From NCBI RefSeq assembly GCF_014385065.1, contig NZ_JACRTA010000001.1, forward strand, positions 744,001 through 808,000: DNA of 64,000 nt, given 5' to 3'. This document shows, one piece after another, positions 16,651-25,771 of this stretch. The stretch comes from Lentihominibacter hominis. GTDB lineage: Bacteria > Bacillota > Clostridia > Peptostreptococcales > Anaerovoracaceae. The position numbers and the translations under genes were made by a program. The notes beneath the pieces are model-generated. The model searched no databases. It saw only the letters and a list, made by a program, of their open reading frames with translations, and was not told the DNA's origin. Within the stretch, counting starts at the first letter, position 1. Every line of letters starts with the position of its first letter.

Positions 16651-18279
16651 CTAATTATCTCTATACACTACTCTTCCATCGAATATGGTCATAATAACTT
16701 TATCGTTTAATATTTCTTCCGGTTCTATCTTGAACATATCTTTTTCAAAGACAGTAATGTCCGCATAGGCACCTTCCTTAAGCTGACCCAACTTATTTTC
16801 CATGTGCAGCTGATATGCTGCGTTCACCGTATAGGCTTCAAGGCAGGACTGCAGAGAAAGCTTTTGATTCTCAGGCTCAAGAATCAGCATTTTAGGGTCG
16901 TGGAAAAATCCTGCATATCGTCTTGTCATTGCTGTAGCTATTGCTGTTCTCGGGTCATATCCCACTTCATCAGCAGGACGGTCGCTTCCCATGGTCATTA
17001 TGGCTCCACCGTCCATTATTTCCTTGAGCATGAACTCCTCTTTATGTATCGGCCCCATAATTTCTTCAATTCCGGGATACCAATAGTGCCATCCTCCTGA
17101 TGTGTTGGCAATGATATTAAGTTCGCCGAATTTTTTTCTATCCTCTTTAGCCACATACTGAGTGTGTGCATTAGTAAGTCTTATATCATCAAAGCCTGCT
17201 GCTCTCACAGCTTCAGCTCCATCTATCATAGCCCGGGCTGCACGGTCGCCGATAGCATGTGTATGTATATCAAAACCATAACTGGCAACTTTTTCATACA
17301 TTCTTTTTATAGCTTCACCTTCAAGTATAGGCTTAACAGGCTCGTATCCGTCTACATATTTATAAGAAACGCTAGCGGACTTAGTTTCAAAGGTTCCGTC
17401 TAAGATCACTTTATAAGTATTAACTCTGAACTTATCATTATCATATATCTTGCTTAATCTTATCAATTCTTCAAGGGCAGGTTCCGCACGATCCGCTGTT
17501 TCCACAAAAGTACATTCAAAAAATCTCTGTCCAAGCCTTCCACTGCCTGTCATCCTTGCAGGAATCGCATATGCGTCTTCTCCCATCCAGTCATAATTTC
17601 CGCAGCCTGCAAAGGAAGTCACGCCGACTCTGGAAAACTCCTCCGACATCTCTTCATAGGATTTTTCCAATATATCTCTGTCAAAGAAATTTACCTTTCG
17701 GAAAATCATATTTTCCGGCTCGCACTCTACTACATGGCCCGTTAGCTTTCCGTTTTTATCACGTCCAAAATACTGATATCCCGGAACTGGGTCCGGCGTC
17801 GCTTCAGTTATCTGTGCCAGCTCAAAAGTTTTTGAGTTTACCCAGCATGCGTGGAATCCGCTTCCCATCAATATTACAGGCTTATCCGGGCATATTTCAT
17901 CCAACAGATCAACCGAATACTCCAGATTTTCAAATATAAACTCATTATACCCCATACCTACATATGAGTCTTTATCTGGATTAGCCTTTACAGCTTTTTT
18001 AAGAGTCTCAAGTACTTCTTCCAAAGACATTTCTTCATCAAACTGTACAGCCCCCTTAAAAAATGCTGTCATCGCCGGATGGCAGTGAGCATCTATCAGT
18101 CCCGGCAGCACCATGGCGCCTTTCATATCTATAACTTCCGTATTTCTCGTTTTAAGCTTTAAAAGTTTATCGCTGCTTCCTACTGCCTTTATAATATTAT
18201 CTTTAATAGCAACTGCTTCAGCCTTCGGATTGGCGCTGTCCATTGTGTAAACAGCGCCGTTTATCAATATCTTGTCCAT
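16651..18279 (-). CDS. YtcJ-type amidohydrolase, permease-linked
   Basis: This 542-residue metal-dependent hydrolase has DAHCHP (metal ligands His65 and His67), HTHAIGDRA, NAHTQY and MGSDRP, the amidohydrolase-superfamily set in order. It is a divergent relative of the tandem pair at the left edge. Start ATG lies 28 bp downstream of the APC permease stop on the same strand, after AAAGAAGG, so the two form one operon. I infer that the permease imports a compound and this enzyme cleaves its amide bond. The substrate is unknown; family members act on formamides, N-acyl groups and related bonds. Confidence 0.88.
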   Translation of the reverse strand: MDKILINGAVYTMDSANPKAEAVAIKDNIIKAVGSSDKLLKLKTRNTEVIDMKGAMVLPGLIDAHCHPAMTAFFKGAVQFDEEMSLEEVLETLKKAVKANPDKDSYVGMGYNEFIFENLEYSVDLLDEICPDKPVILMGSGFHACWVNSKTFELAQITEATPDPVPGYQYFGRDKNGKLTGHVVECEPENMIFRKVNFFDRDILEKSYEEMSEEFSRVGVTSFAGCGNYDWMGEDAYAIPARMTGSGRLGQRFFECTFVETADRAEPALEELIRLSKIYDNDKFRVNTYKVILDGTFETKSASVSYKYVDGYEPVKPILEGEAIKRMYEKVASYGFDIHTHAIGDRAARAMIDGAEAVRAAGFDDIRLTNAHTQYVAKEDRKKFGELNIIANTSGGWHYWYPGIEEIMGPIHKEEFMLKEIMDGGAIMTMGSDRPADEVGYDPRTAIATAMTRRYAGFFHDPKMLILEPENQKLSLQSCLEAYTVNAAYQLHMENKLGQLKEGAYADITVFEKDMFKIEPEEILNDKVIMTIFDGRVVYRDN

Positions 18280-18307
18280 AACTTCAATACCTTCTTTCTT
18301 TCACTTT

Positions 18308-19990
18308 TCAGCCTTCATCCTGGTGTTTTCCTACAGAAACCGTAATCTTTGTCGGCATCGCTATTTTCTTATCTTTTTTTCTTGCCACAACACAGAGCAG
18401 AACTGCAATAACGATACATGCTATTCCTCCGGACATCAGCGCCATTCTCATAGCATCAAAGCTGCTCAAAAGTCCGCTGCCATACATTTCAGCATAATAA
18501 GCAGGTCCCCAATCGCCTTCCATAAAGTCAAAGTAGAAATATCCCACTACTGATACGACACCTATTACAGCCATATATTTTGCAATACGGTACAAATCGC
18601 CATACGCCAGTTTTGTATCCGGATTTTTAGGGAAAAGCTCAGGATTCCTTTCTGAATATCCGCCCAGTCCAATCTTTGCTATAGGATATGTAACTCCCAC
18701 AAGCAGCAGGAATATTTGTCCGTAAAGGAAGTAGTCCATGCCGTTCATATAATACGCTAATACCGCTACGAATGCCGGCAGTACAGTTATAAGGAACAAG
18801 CCTACCTTTCCTCCGCTTACCGTATAGCAGTCCTTTCTCAAATCCATAGGAATGACTTTTCTCGCTTTTACAATTATTACAGATACCAGCACCTGCGATA
18901 CCAGAATAGGAATTACCTGAATGAGAACCAGCGCCTTAAACTCTATCTGCATCATCAGCAGAGTCACAACTGCTATTGAAAGTACGCCTACATACGGAAC
19001 TCCGCTCTTTTTCGTCACATTGGTTATCCATTTTTTAGGGAACAGCCTGTCGTCTGCCAAAACGAAGAAGGACCTGGAGCCTCCTGCCATGTTGGTATTG
19101 AAGCTTGACAATGCAGCAACCATGGCAACCACTACGAAGATAACCTTACCGGCATCGCCGAAGCCCAGCGAAAGGACTGTAGGGAATCCAATACCACCTG
19201 TTTCTCCCGGGCTCCACATCTCCCACTGTCCTACGGAAACAAGTCCTGCAGCTGTAGGAAGGAGATATGTAAGGGCTGCGGCAGGTACTGCCAGCTTCAT
19301 TGCCTTTGATATAACCTGAGGATTAGAAATTTCTCCCGCCATCAGCGTTACTGCGCCGAATCCGCAGTACATCCATATACCAAGGCCTATGCCCATGCTT
19401 ATACCGGATATAACATCCAGCCCCTCAGGCATAAATGGCTCAAACGGACTATAGCTCCAGTTGGAGAAGCCCACTATAGAAACAACCGCAAAGAGTACTA
19501 CTACGCATACTGCAAATATCATGCTTACGATACTTACGTCCTTGAGACCTTTCAGGTTTAAGATAGTAAAAATCAATATAATTACGAGTTTTATGATTGT
19601 TGCTTCCATCTGAGTCATTTCAATTATGGTGGCCAGATAATTAACCGACATCACTACATATGTGGAGCTGCATACATAAAAGCTTACGGCGCCGTTTATT
19701 CCCATCACATATCCCCAGAATTCTCCAAGAGTATGCTTGGCCCAGTAATAATATCCGCCCTCTCCCGGCATTATTGACGCTAGCTCCGCCGTACCGAGGA
19801 CTACAGGGTACGCCCATACTAATGCCATACCTACCAAGATACATATTGTCATACCCGGTCCGCAGCCGCTGACGATTTCCTCTACGCCGAATGCTCCTGC
19901 GCTGGCAGTACAGTAAATCATACAAAATACGGAAAATACGCTATACTTGTTTTTTTGCAAGCTTGATACGCCGCCTACTTGTTCAGTCAT
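18308..19990 (-). CDS. APC-superfamily amino acid permease
   Basis: This 560-residue integral membrane protein has about 12 segments. The first carries SAGAFGVEEIVSGCGPGM, and the C-terminal loop WGPAYYAEMYGSGLLS is shared with the paralog at 4.9 kb. A clear AAAAGGAGGAAG precedes the ATG. It is the first gene of an operon with the amidohydrolase and is divergent from a MerR-type regulator, the usual layout for a MerR-controlled transporter. Likely substrate: an amino acid or N-substituted amino acid. Confidence 0.88.
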   Translation of the reverse strand: MTEQVGGVSSLQKNKYSVFSVFCMIYCTASAGAFGVEEIVSGCGPGMTICILVGMALVWAYPVVLGTAELASIMPGEGGYYYWAKHTLGEFWGYVMGINGAVSFYVCSSTYVVMSVNYLATIIEMTQMEATIIKLVIILIFTILNLKGLKDVSIVSMIFAVCVVVLFAVVSIVGFSNWSYSPFEPFMPEGLDVISGISMGIGLGIWMYCGFGAVTLMAGEISNPQVISKAMKLAVPAAALTYLLPTAAGLVSVGQWEMWSPGETGGIGFPTVLSLGFGDAGKVIFVVVAMVAALSSFNTNMAGGSRSFFVLADDRLFPKKWITNVTKKSGVPYVGVLSIAVVTLLMMQIEFKALVLIQVIPILVSQVLVSVIIVKARKVIPMDLRKDCYTVSGGKVGLFLITVLPAFVAVLAYYMNGMDYFLYGQIFLLLVGVTYPIAKIGLGGYSERNPELFPKNPDTKLAYGDLYRIAKYMAVIGVVSVVGYFYFDFMEGDWGPAYYAEMYGSGLLSSFDAMRMALMSGGIACIVIAVLLCVVARKKDKKIAMPTKITVSVGKHQDEG

Positions 19991-20039
19991 TTCTTCCTCC
20001 TTTTCGATAAATATATCTGCAATAATTTCTCTGCTTATA

Positions 20040-20130
20040 AAAATAAAGTATCATGTGCGGTAAATGTCAATTAGTCAAAAAATTTTTTTAATTCCAAAAC
20101 CTTTAGTGCACCTAAGATTTTATGGTATAA
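20040..20130. promoter_or_regulatory. Divergent promoter region, permease operon / MerR gene
   Basis: On the minus strand TTGACA (20065-20070) stands before the permease. The -10 is either TTTATT at 17 bp or TATTTT at 19 bp; the long spacing would fit MerR-type activation. On the plus strand TATAAT (20125-20130) serves the regulator, preceded by the dyad TTAG-TGCAC-CTAA (20103-20115), a candidate operator. Confidence 0.45.
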
Positions 20131-20159
20131 TTACTCATAATATAAGGGAGGTGCTTTCA

Positions 20160-21470
20160 ATGAAAATAGGCGAATTTTCCAAGAAATACAATGTTCCCAT
20201 TTCAACCATCAGATACTACATAGAAGAAGGGCTAATTACCCCTAAGAAAAACGGCGCGCAATATAACTTTGGCGAACTAAACGAATTTGAAATGCAGCTT
20301 CTTACAGATTTGCGTGAATCTGCCTTTTCTCTTGAGGAAATGCGCCAGTTTGTCAACATTTCAAGGATTTTTGATGAAAAGGACCCCCTGCGCTATAAGG
20401 AGCTTAAGACTCTCTTTGAGGATAAAAAGGACCGACTCTCCAAGCAGATAGAGGCTGCCAAGGCTACCATTAAAACCATTGACTTGAAGCTTAATGCTCT
20501 AACATCCAAAGAAGCTGTTCTTGTAGCCTCAAACAATGCTCCGGCCGCAGCGTCACGCAACAACGGCCTGCCCTTGAGATTCCTCACTTATCTGGCCTGT
20601 CCCGACTGCGGAGGCTCTCTTGATATGGACAACGTGAAAATGTCCGCCGACACCATAAGCTCCGGTAGGCTTCACTGCTCATGCGGCTACACCGGCCATA
20701 TTGAAGACGGTATACTCTTTGCAGACGAGGATACGGACCTGGATTTTGACCCGTGCTTCTGCGATGATTACTTTATCGATCTGACCACCCCTGAGCATGA
20801 GCCTATATTTTACGAATGTTTTCTTTCAGCGCCTCAGCAATATCTTTCCTTGAATTACGAGGCGCGTACATGGCTTAATGAAGCTATATCCGCACATATT
20901 CCGCGCCATGATGTCATATTGTTTCCCGATATTGCATCTGTGTTCCCGTATCTTTACAGCAATGCTCAATACATACAAAACTCGACGCTTGTTATCATGA
21001 GCCTTTCCAGAAACGCCGTCACAGCCATACGCAAGCACATAAACGCTCTTGAAACCAATCTCAATATTATTTACATCGTGTCGTCTTCAAACAGGCTGCC
21101 GCTTAAAAAAAAGTGCATCGACCTTATGATAGATTATCTGGGCTCATACAATTACGCGTTCTTTTTTGATAAGCCCCTTTATCAATATATCGACCCTTAT
21201 TTTTCGGACACCGCTTCCATTGCCGGCTGTCTGTCTTATTATGATGACGGCGCTAAGTCCGCCTGTAATATTACAAAGGAGTACAAAAATGCCATGAAGC
21301 CTTTTATTACACTGCGCTCATATATGGATGTTCTCCATTCGTGCGGATACAGTATAGTTGCTGATAAGAAGGTAGGCTCCAACACTGTTTTCTCCGAATA
21401 TTTCCATTATCACGAGTACGGGGAAAAACAGCATCTCCATACATTCCTGGCAGCTCGCAGCAGTCATTAA
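20160..21470 (+). CDS. MerR-type regulator fused to zinc ribbon and methyltransferase-like domain
   Basis: I start this at the ATG after GGGAGGTG, giving 436 residues. Residues 1-70 are a MerR winged helix (IGEFSKKYNVPISTIRYYIEEGL), and 75-125 a helical coiled-coil. Residues ~145-180 are a four-Cys zinc ribbon (CPDCGG, then CSCGYTG). The last 250 residues resemble a degenerate Rossmann methyltransferase (SNRLPLKKKCIDLMIDYLG matches the post-motif region). A glycine-rich SAM motif is not obvious, so this part may be a sensor instead of an enzyme. Divergent to the permease-amidohydrolase operon, which it probably controls. Confidence 0.8.
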   Translation: MKIGEFSKKYNVPISTIRYYIEEGLITPKKNGAQYNFGELNEFEMQLLTDLRESAFSLEEMRQFVNISRIFDEKDPLRYKELKTLFEDKKDRLSKQIEAAKATIKTIDLKLNALTSKEAVLVASNNAPAAASRNNGLPLRFLTYLACPDCGGSLDMDNVKMSADTISSGRLHCSCGYTGHIEDGILFADEDTDLDFDPCFCDDYFIDLTTPEHEPIFYECFLSAPQQYLSLNYEARTWLNEAISAHIPRHDVILFPDIASVFPYLYSNAQYIQNSTLVIMSLSRNAVTAIRKHINALETNLNIIYIVSSSNRLPLKKKCIDLMIDYLGSYNYAFFFDKPLYQYIDPYFSDTASIAGCLSYYDDGAKSACNITKEYKNAMKPFITLRSYMDVLHSCGYSIVADKKVGSNTVFSEYFHYHEYGEKQHLHTFLAARSSH

Positions 21471-21481
21471 TGCTTTTTGGT

Positions 21482-21510
21482 TTGCTCGGCTCAAAAAGAT
21501 ATGCTATAAT
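21482..21510 (+). promoter_or_regulatory. Promoter of the MFS gene
   Basis: TTGCTC (21482-21487), 17-bp spacer, and TATAAT (21505-21510) with an extended TGC just before it. Confidence 0.6.
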
Positions 21511-21565
21511 CTACTCAAAAATTTTTTGCACAGATTATTTATTATGCAGCTGAGGTGACAACTAT

Positions 21566-22738
21566 ATGAAATCAAAAAAAGCTATTGTTCTGCTTTCGGC
21601 AATCATTGTTTTTTCATGTGCTCTGAGAGCTCCCATTACCGGTGTCGGGTCCCTGATAGGGTACATTTCCGATGACCTGAGTTTATCTAATATGTCGGCG
21701 GGAATGTTGACAACCATTCCTCTTATGGCATTCAGTGCAGTTTCTTTTTTCATAGGCAGCTTTTCTCACAGGCTAGGCGCCGGCAAGGTGCTGCTGACGG
21801 GAATCATCCTTTTATTTGTCGGAATTATTTTGCGCTCTTTCGCAAATATCAGCGGTTTGTTTGTCGGTACAGCTGTAATCGGCCTGGGTATCGCTGTGGG
21901 AAATGTTCTGATTCCTGCAGTTATCAAGGCTTTTTTCCCGGCTCGAATCGGCATACTGACCAGCGCATATACGACCACCATGTCGGTCTTCGCAGGTATT
22001 TCAGGGGGCATAAGCGTACCTATTGCAAAAGCTTTCGGATGGCAATTTGCCTTATTAGTATGGATTATCCTTGCCTTTGCTGCTCTTATTTTGTGGCTTC
22101 CCAATAAAAATCTACAGCTTACAAATGACTTGGGTATCTACGAAAATGCCGAAGGCCGTCGGCCCATTACAAAGGATTCCATGACCTGGTGCGTCGCTTT
22201 GTATATGGGTATCCAGTCACTGCTGTTTTACTGCCTTGTGGCATGGTTTGCAACCATATTGCAAAGCAAGGGCTTTGACACCTCAACTGCCGGATATTTT
22301 AATTCAATATATATGCTTTTGGGAATTCCCGGCTCTCTAATAATCCCACTTCTGGCCAGTAAGAGCAGGAATCAGTCATTTATAGGCCTCGGCCTGGGAG
22401 TGATTTATGTCACAGGGCTTTCAGCAATGCTGTTTTCCGACAATATGGCTGCTCTCATAATCGCTCTTATCTGCTGTGGCTTCTGCTCCGGAGCCACCAT
22501 CAGCTTTTCCATGATTCTTTTCGGCCTGCATACAGCCAACCCTGCCGACACTTCGGCTTTATCAGGGCTGTCGCAATCAATAGGCTATCTACTGGCTGCG
22601 GTGGGCCCTACGGTAACGGGTAAAATATATGACCAAATCGGCTCATGGTCCGCTCCCATCACAGTCCTGCTGATTTTCGCCGTTATGCTCACAGTCCTTG
22701 GATATATGGCCGGTAAGGAAAAAATCATAAACGGATGA
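21566..22738 (+). CDS. MFS transporter, CynX/NimT type
   Basis: This 390-residue integral membrane protein has 12 predicted helices. The N-terminal CALRAPITGVGSLIGYI is characteristic of the CynX/NimT branch (cyanate, 2-nitroimidazole and related). GAGGTGA precedes the ATG. It has its own promoter and lies downstream of the MerR-type gene on the same strand, so its link to that regulator is uncertain. Substrate and direction of transport cannot be told from sequence. Confidence 0.85.
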   Translation: MKSKKAIVLLSAIIVFSCALRAPITGVGSLIGYISDDLSLSNMSAGMLTTIPLMAFSAVSFFIGSFSHRLGAGKVLLTGIILLFVGIILRSFANISGLFVGTAVIGLGIAVGNVLIPAVIKAFFPARIGILTSAYTTTMSVFAGISGGISVPIAKAFGWQFALLVWIILAFAALILWLPNKNLQLTNDLGIYENAEGRRPITKDSMTWCVALYMGIQSLLFYCLVAWFATILQSKGFDTSTAGYFNSIYMLLGIPGSLIIPLLASKSRNQSFIGLGLGVIYVTGLSAMLFSDNMAALIIALICCGFCSGATISFSMILFGLHTANPADTSALSGLSQSIGYLLAAVGPTVTGKIYDQIGSWSAPITVLLIFAVMLTVLGYMAGKEKIING

Positions 22739-22890
22739 ATGCCAGGCAATCATGACCATCCGTCAAACAGGTGGTTTGCTCATGGCTATAAGCCCTCATT
22801 ACCTATCCGCGTCTGAAGGCGTGGGCTTTTACTTTGTTCAAGCCTCATTGTATTTGCCTCCTTTGCATTCCCCTGAAGGGGATCTATGTC

Positions 22891-23121
22891 TTACTTAAAG
22901 GGGTCTTCATACTCTTTCACGCTCAACTTATCTAATGCTATATCATGTTTTTCTTGCTCTTAAATGTATTTCTTTTATTGTTGTCTCATTCAATCCTATT
23001 GTACTTACATAATATCCTTCTGCCCAAAAATGCCTGTTCCCAAATTTATATTTTAGGTTCACATGCTTATCAAAGATCATAAGTGCACTTTTTCCCTTCA
23101 AGTATCCCATGAAGCTTGAAC
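22891..23121 (-). pseudogene. IS200/IS605 TnpA remnant
   Basis: The minus strand encodes the C-terminal half of a Y1 (IS200) transposase: SSFMGYLKGKSALMIFDKH and KYKFGNRHFWAEGYYVST. After GLNETTIK the reading frame is broken: the expected KKYI continues in another frame, meets a TAA, then resumes as EQEKHDIALDKLSVKEYED to the end. The N-terminal half with the HxH motif is missing, replaced by unrelated sequence. ACAGGTGGTTT occurs both at 22769 and near 23178, and a CCCC-TGAA-GGGG hairpin (22870-22881) looks like an end structure. The copy is dead. The flanking 22739-22890 holds only such remnants. Confidence 0.8.
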
Positions 23122-23235
23122 AACCCCATTCTATCAGCTCGGAGAATTTTCTGGTATAGCCATCGATGCCCACCCGCATAACAGGTGGTTTTTGTTTCGC
23201 ACGTTTTTCGTGCTCAACGAACATAAGACCACATA

Positions 23236-23281
23236 ATAAAAAGACGGTGCTTTGAGGATACTTCCCTCAATGTACCGTCTT
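23236..23281 (-). terminator. Terminator of the por operon
   Basis: On the minus strand AAGACGGT pairs with ACCGTCTT (inner TTGAGG/CCTCAA) and is followed by TTTTTATT, directly after the last gene. Confidence 0.85.
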
Positions 23282-23293
23282 AACTTATCTATA

Positions 23294-24223
23294 TTATTTA
23301 CACTTGCTAAGCAGCTTTTCCCATTGTTCATCGACATACTGCTGGGCTTCATCGATCATCCATTCGCTGCCTTTTTTAAACATATGCTTAAATCTTCCTT
23401 GTTTTTTTAGAAATTCTTCTACAGGCAATTTCTTTTTTGGCTCATATGTTAAGTGCCACTGACCATCTACTATTTCATACATAGGCCATACACATGTATC
23501 TACAGCAAGTCTGCAGATTTCCGCAAGGTCCTCTGTCTCATATCTCCAGCCTCTGGGGCATGGTGACAGTATATTGAGAAAGCAAGGGCCCTCTGTATAT
23601 ATAGCCTTATGCGCCTTTTCATGAAGATCCTTAAAATTGCCCATAAAGGTCGTCTGAGCCGCATAAGGAATATTATGTGCAGCTATTATTGATGTAAGGT
23701 CTTTTTTGTTTTGTATCTTACCCGGGATTTTTATTCCCGCCGGCGATGTTGTTGCATCAGCAAATCTCGGAGTTGACGATGATCTCTGTATACCTGTATT
23801 CATATAGGCTTCATTATCGTAACATACATACACCATATCGTGACCTCGTTCCATAGCCCCTGAAAGAGACTGCATTCCGATATCATATGTACCGCCGTCC
23901 CCTCCGAAAGCTATAAATTTAAAATTATCCTTTACCCTTCCCAGTTTCTTCATAGTCTTATATGCCGCTTCGACACCTGACGTGGTAGCTGCTCCATTGG
24001 CAAAGGCTGTATGTATGTAGCTGTCATAATAAGCTGTATGAGGATATATGAATGTGGAGACCTCCAGACAGCTAGTGGCATTGGTTATTACTGCTTTATC
24101 ACCTTCATCAAGAGCCCTGAGTACACCGCGTACAGCTATTCCCGCTCCGCATCCTGCGCATAATCTGTGACCTCCGGCCAGTCTTTCAGGTTTTTCTACT
24201 TCTCTTTTCAAATTATATGTCAT
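23294..24223 (-). CDS. porB: Pyruvate/2-oxoacid:ferredoxin oxidoreductase, beta subunit
   Basis: This 309-residue thiamine-diphosphate-binding subunit has HRLCAGCGAGIA at the N-terminus (cluster-ligand Cys), GGDGGTYDIGMQ as the ThDP-binding motif and YDNEAYMNTGIQRS after it. With its three operon partners it oxidises pyruvate or another 2-oxoacid to acyl-CoA and CO2, reducing ferredoxin. It is last in the gamma-delta-alpha-beta order, 12 bp after the alpha gene. Pyruvate is the likeliest substrate, but branched-chain 2-oxoacids cannot be excluded from sequence. Confidence 0.9.
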   Translation of the reverse strand: MTYNLKREVEKPERLAGGHRLCAGCGAGIAVRGVLRALDEGDKAVITNATSCLEVSTFIYPHTAYYDSYIHTAFANGAATTSGVEAAYKTMKKLGRVKDNFKFIAFGGDGGTYDIGMQSLSGAMERGHDMVYVCYDNEAYMNTGIQRSSSTPRFADATTSPAGIKIPGKIQNKKDLTSIIAAHNIPYAAQTTFMGNFKDLHEKAHKAIYTEGPCFLNILSPCPRGWRYETEDLAEICRLAVDTCVWPMYEIVDGQWHLTYEPKKKLPVEEFLKKQGRFKHMFKKGSEWMIDEAQQYVDEQWEKLLSKCK

Positions 24224-24235
24224 GACTGTGATCTC

Positions 24236-25456
24236 CTATTCTTCATATCTTTTATGATCGAATCCTCTCTCACCATAACGTGAGTCTCTTACGCCTACAT
24301 ACCTGTAAACATCTCCCGGATCATCTGTTTCATTTATTATGAACAGATCATTATAAATTTCGTAATAATCTTCAACTGTGATATCTCTTCCTCCCAATCC
24401 GTAAATGTAATTAATGGCATGAGGTCTGTTGGCAAGATCATAAAGCGAGCTTCTCGCCTCATTAAAGAGCGGTCCTCCGCTGTTGGAAAAACTTTCTGCC
24501 TTATCCATTATTGCTACGGCCTTCACTTTACACATAGCTTCTGCAAGAGGAACTCTCGGAAACGGTCTGAAAACTCTCAGCTTGATGAGTCCCACTTTCT
24601 TTCCTTCTGCCCTTAGTCTGTCTACAGCTTCTTTTCCTGTTCCTGCGCTGGAACCTATAACTACCAGCGCAACCTCTGCATCATCCATCATATATTCTTC
24701 AAAGAATCCGTATTTTCTGCCAGTCAGTTTTTCAAACCTCTTTGCTACATCCATAATTATAGGCATAGCATCCTTCATGGCCTGAGCCTGAGATCTCTTA
24801 ACCTCCATATAATATGGTGATATCCCGTAAGGACCTACTGCCAGAGGATTCTCTGACTTAAGCAGGTAATTTTCGGGATGATACTCACCTACAAATTCTT
24901 TTACTTCATTATCTTCCAAAAGCTCTATATTAGAAACACCGTGGCTTGTAATAAAACCGTCCTGGCATATCATTATAGGCAGCCTTATAGTTTCCGAAAT
25001 AGGCATAGCCTGAATATAATTATCGTATACTTCCTGATTAGATTCCGCATATATCTGTATCCATCCGGAATCTCTGGCTCCCATGGAGTCCGAATGATCG
25101 TTGTTGATATTGATCGGCCCTGTCAAAGCCCTGTTTACCACCGCCATAGTAATAGGAAGTCTTGCCGATGCCGCGACATAAAGCAGCTCCCACATATAAG
25201 CAAGTCCTGCCGATGATGTTGCCGTAACAGCTCTGGCTCCTGCAGCAGACGCTCCGATACATACTGACATAGCACTGTGCTCTGATTCCACTGCCACAAA
25301 TTCGGTATCTACCTCTCCATCAGCTATATACTGAGAATAATATTGAGGAATCTCAGTTGACGGTGTAATAGGAAAAGCTCCCATGACATCGGGATTTATC
25401 TGTTTCATTGCCATTGCTACGGCCTCATTGCCGGACATTCTGTCTCTCTTCGCCAT
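24236..25456 (-). CDS. porA: Pyruvate/2-oxoacid:ferredoxin oxidoreductase, alpha subunit
   Basis: This 406-residue subunit carries the pyrimidine-binding and domain II parts: GAFPITPSTEIPQYYSQY, EFVAVESEHSAMSVCIGASA and ATSSAGLAYMWE, then GPININNDHSDSMGARDSGW. It lies directly against the delta gene, whose stop touches this start codon, so translation is coupled. AAAGGAGGAAAA overlaps the end of the delta gene. It is full length for the four-subunit enzyme type found in anaerobic clostridia and archaea. Confidence 0.92.
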   Translation of the reverse strand: MAKRDRMSGNEAVAMAMKQINPDVMGAFPITPSTEIPQYYSQYIADGEVDTEFVAVESEHSAMSVCIGASAAGARAVTATSSAGLAYMWELLYVAASARLPITMAVVNRALTGPININNDHSDSMGARDSGWIQIYAESNQEVYDNYIQAMPISETIRLPIMICQDGFITSHGVSNIELLEDNEVKEFVGEYHPENYLLKSENPLAVGPYGISPYYMEVKRSQAQAMKDAMPIIMDVAKRFEKLTGRKYGFFEEYMMDDAEVALVVIGSSAGTGKEAVDRLRAEGKKVGLIKLRVFRPFPRVPLAEAMCKVKAVAIMDKAESFSNSGGPLFNEARSSLYDLANRPHAINYIYGLGGRDITVEDYYEIYNDLFIINETDDPGDVYRYVGVRDSRYGERGFDHKRYEE

Positions 25457-25762
25457 TTACTTTTCCTCCTTTACAAAATCTATCGCGTCAAACGGACATA
25501 CTTTGACACATATACCACAGCCTTTACAATGTTTAAAATCAAAATCAAGACGCCTCCCGTCCCTTACCGGGATAGAACTGTCCGGACAGAATGGTACACA
25601 AAGCATACAATGTCTACACTTGTCCTCTTTAAACACAGGGATCATTACTCTCCAGTCACCTGTCTCCACAAGAAGAGATGTTGCAGGTTCATATATTTCA
25701 GCGCCTGTTGTAACTTCCTGCCATGTTATCTTTTCATTGATATCTTTAGCTCTCGTTTTCAT
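25457..25762 (-). CDS. porD: 2-oxoacid:ferredoxin oxidoreductase, delta (2[4Fe-4S]) subunit
   Basis: This 101-residue ferredoxin-like subunit has two CxxCxxC(x)nCP cluster motifs (CRHCMLCVPFCP, CKGCGICVKVCP). It passes electrons from the ThDP site to soluble ferredoxin. It lies 9 bp after the gamma gene and abuts the alpha gene. Confidence 0.92.
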   Translation of the reverse strand: MKTRAKDINEKITWQEVTTGAEIYEPATSLLVETGDWRVMIPVFKEDKCRHCMLCVPFCPDSSIPVRDGRRLDFDFKHCKGCGICVKVCPFDAIDFVKEEK

Positions 25763-25771
25763 AATTACTAC

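Noticed and set aside
22739..23280. Possible CRISPR or active IS element
   Set aside because: Only a broken IS200 transposase and end-like hairpins are present; the two ACAGGTGGTTT copies are not a spacer array.
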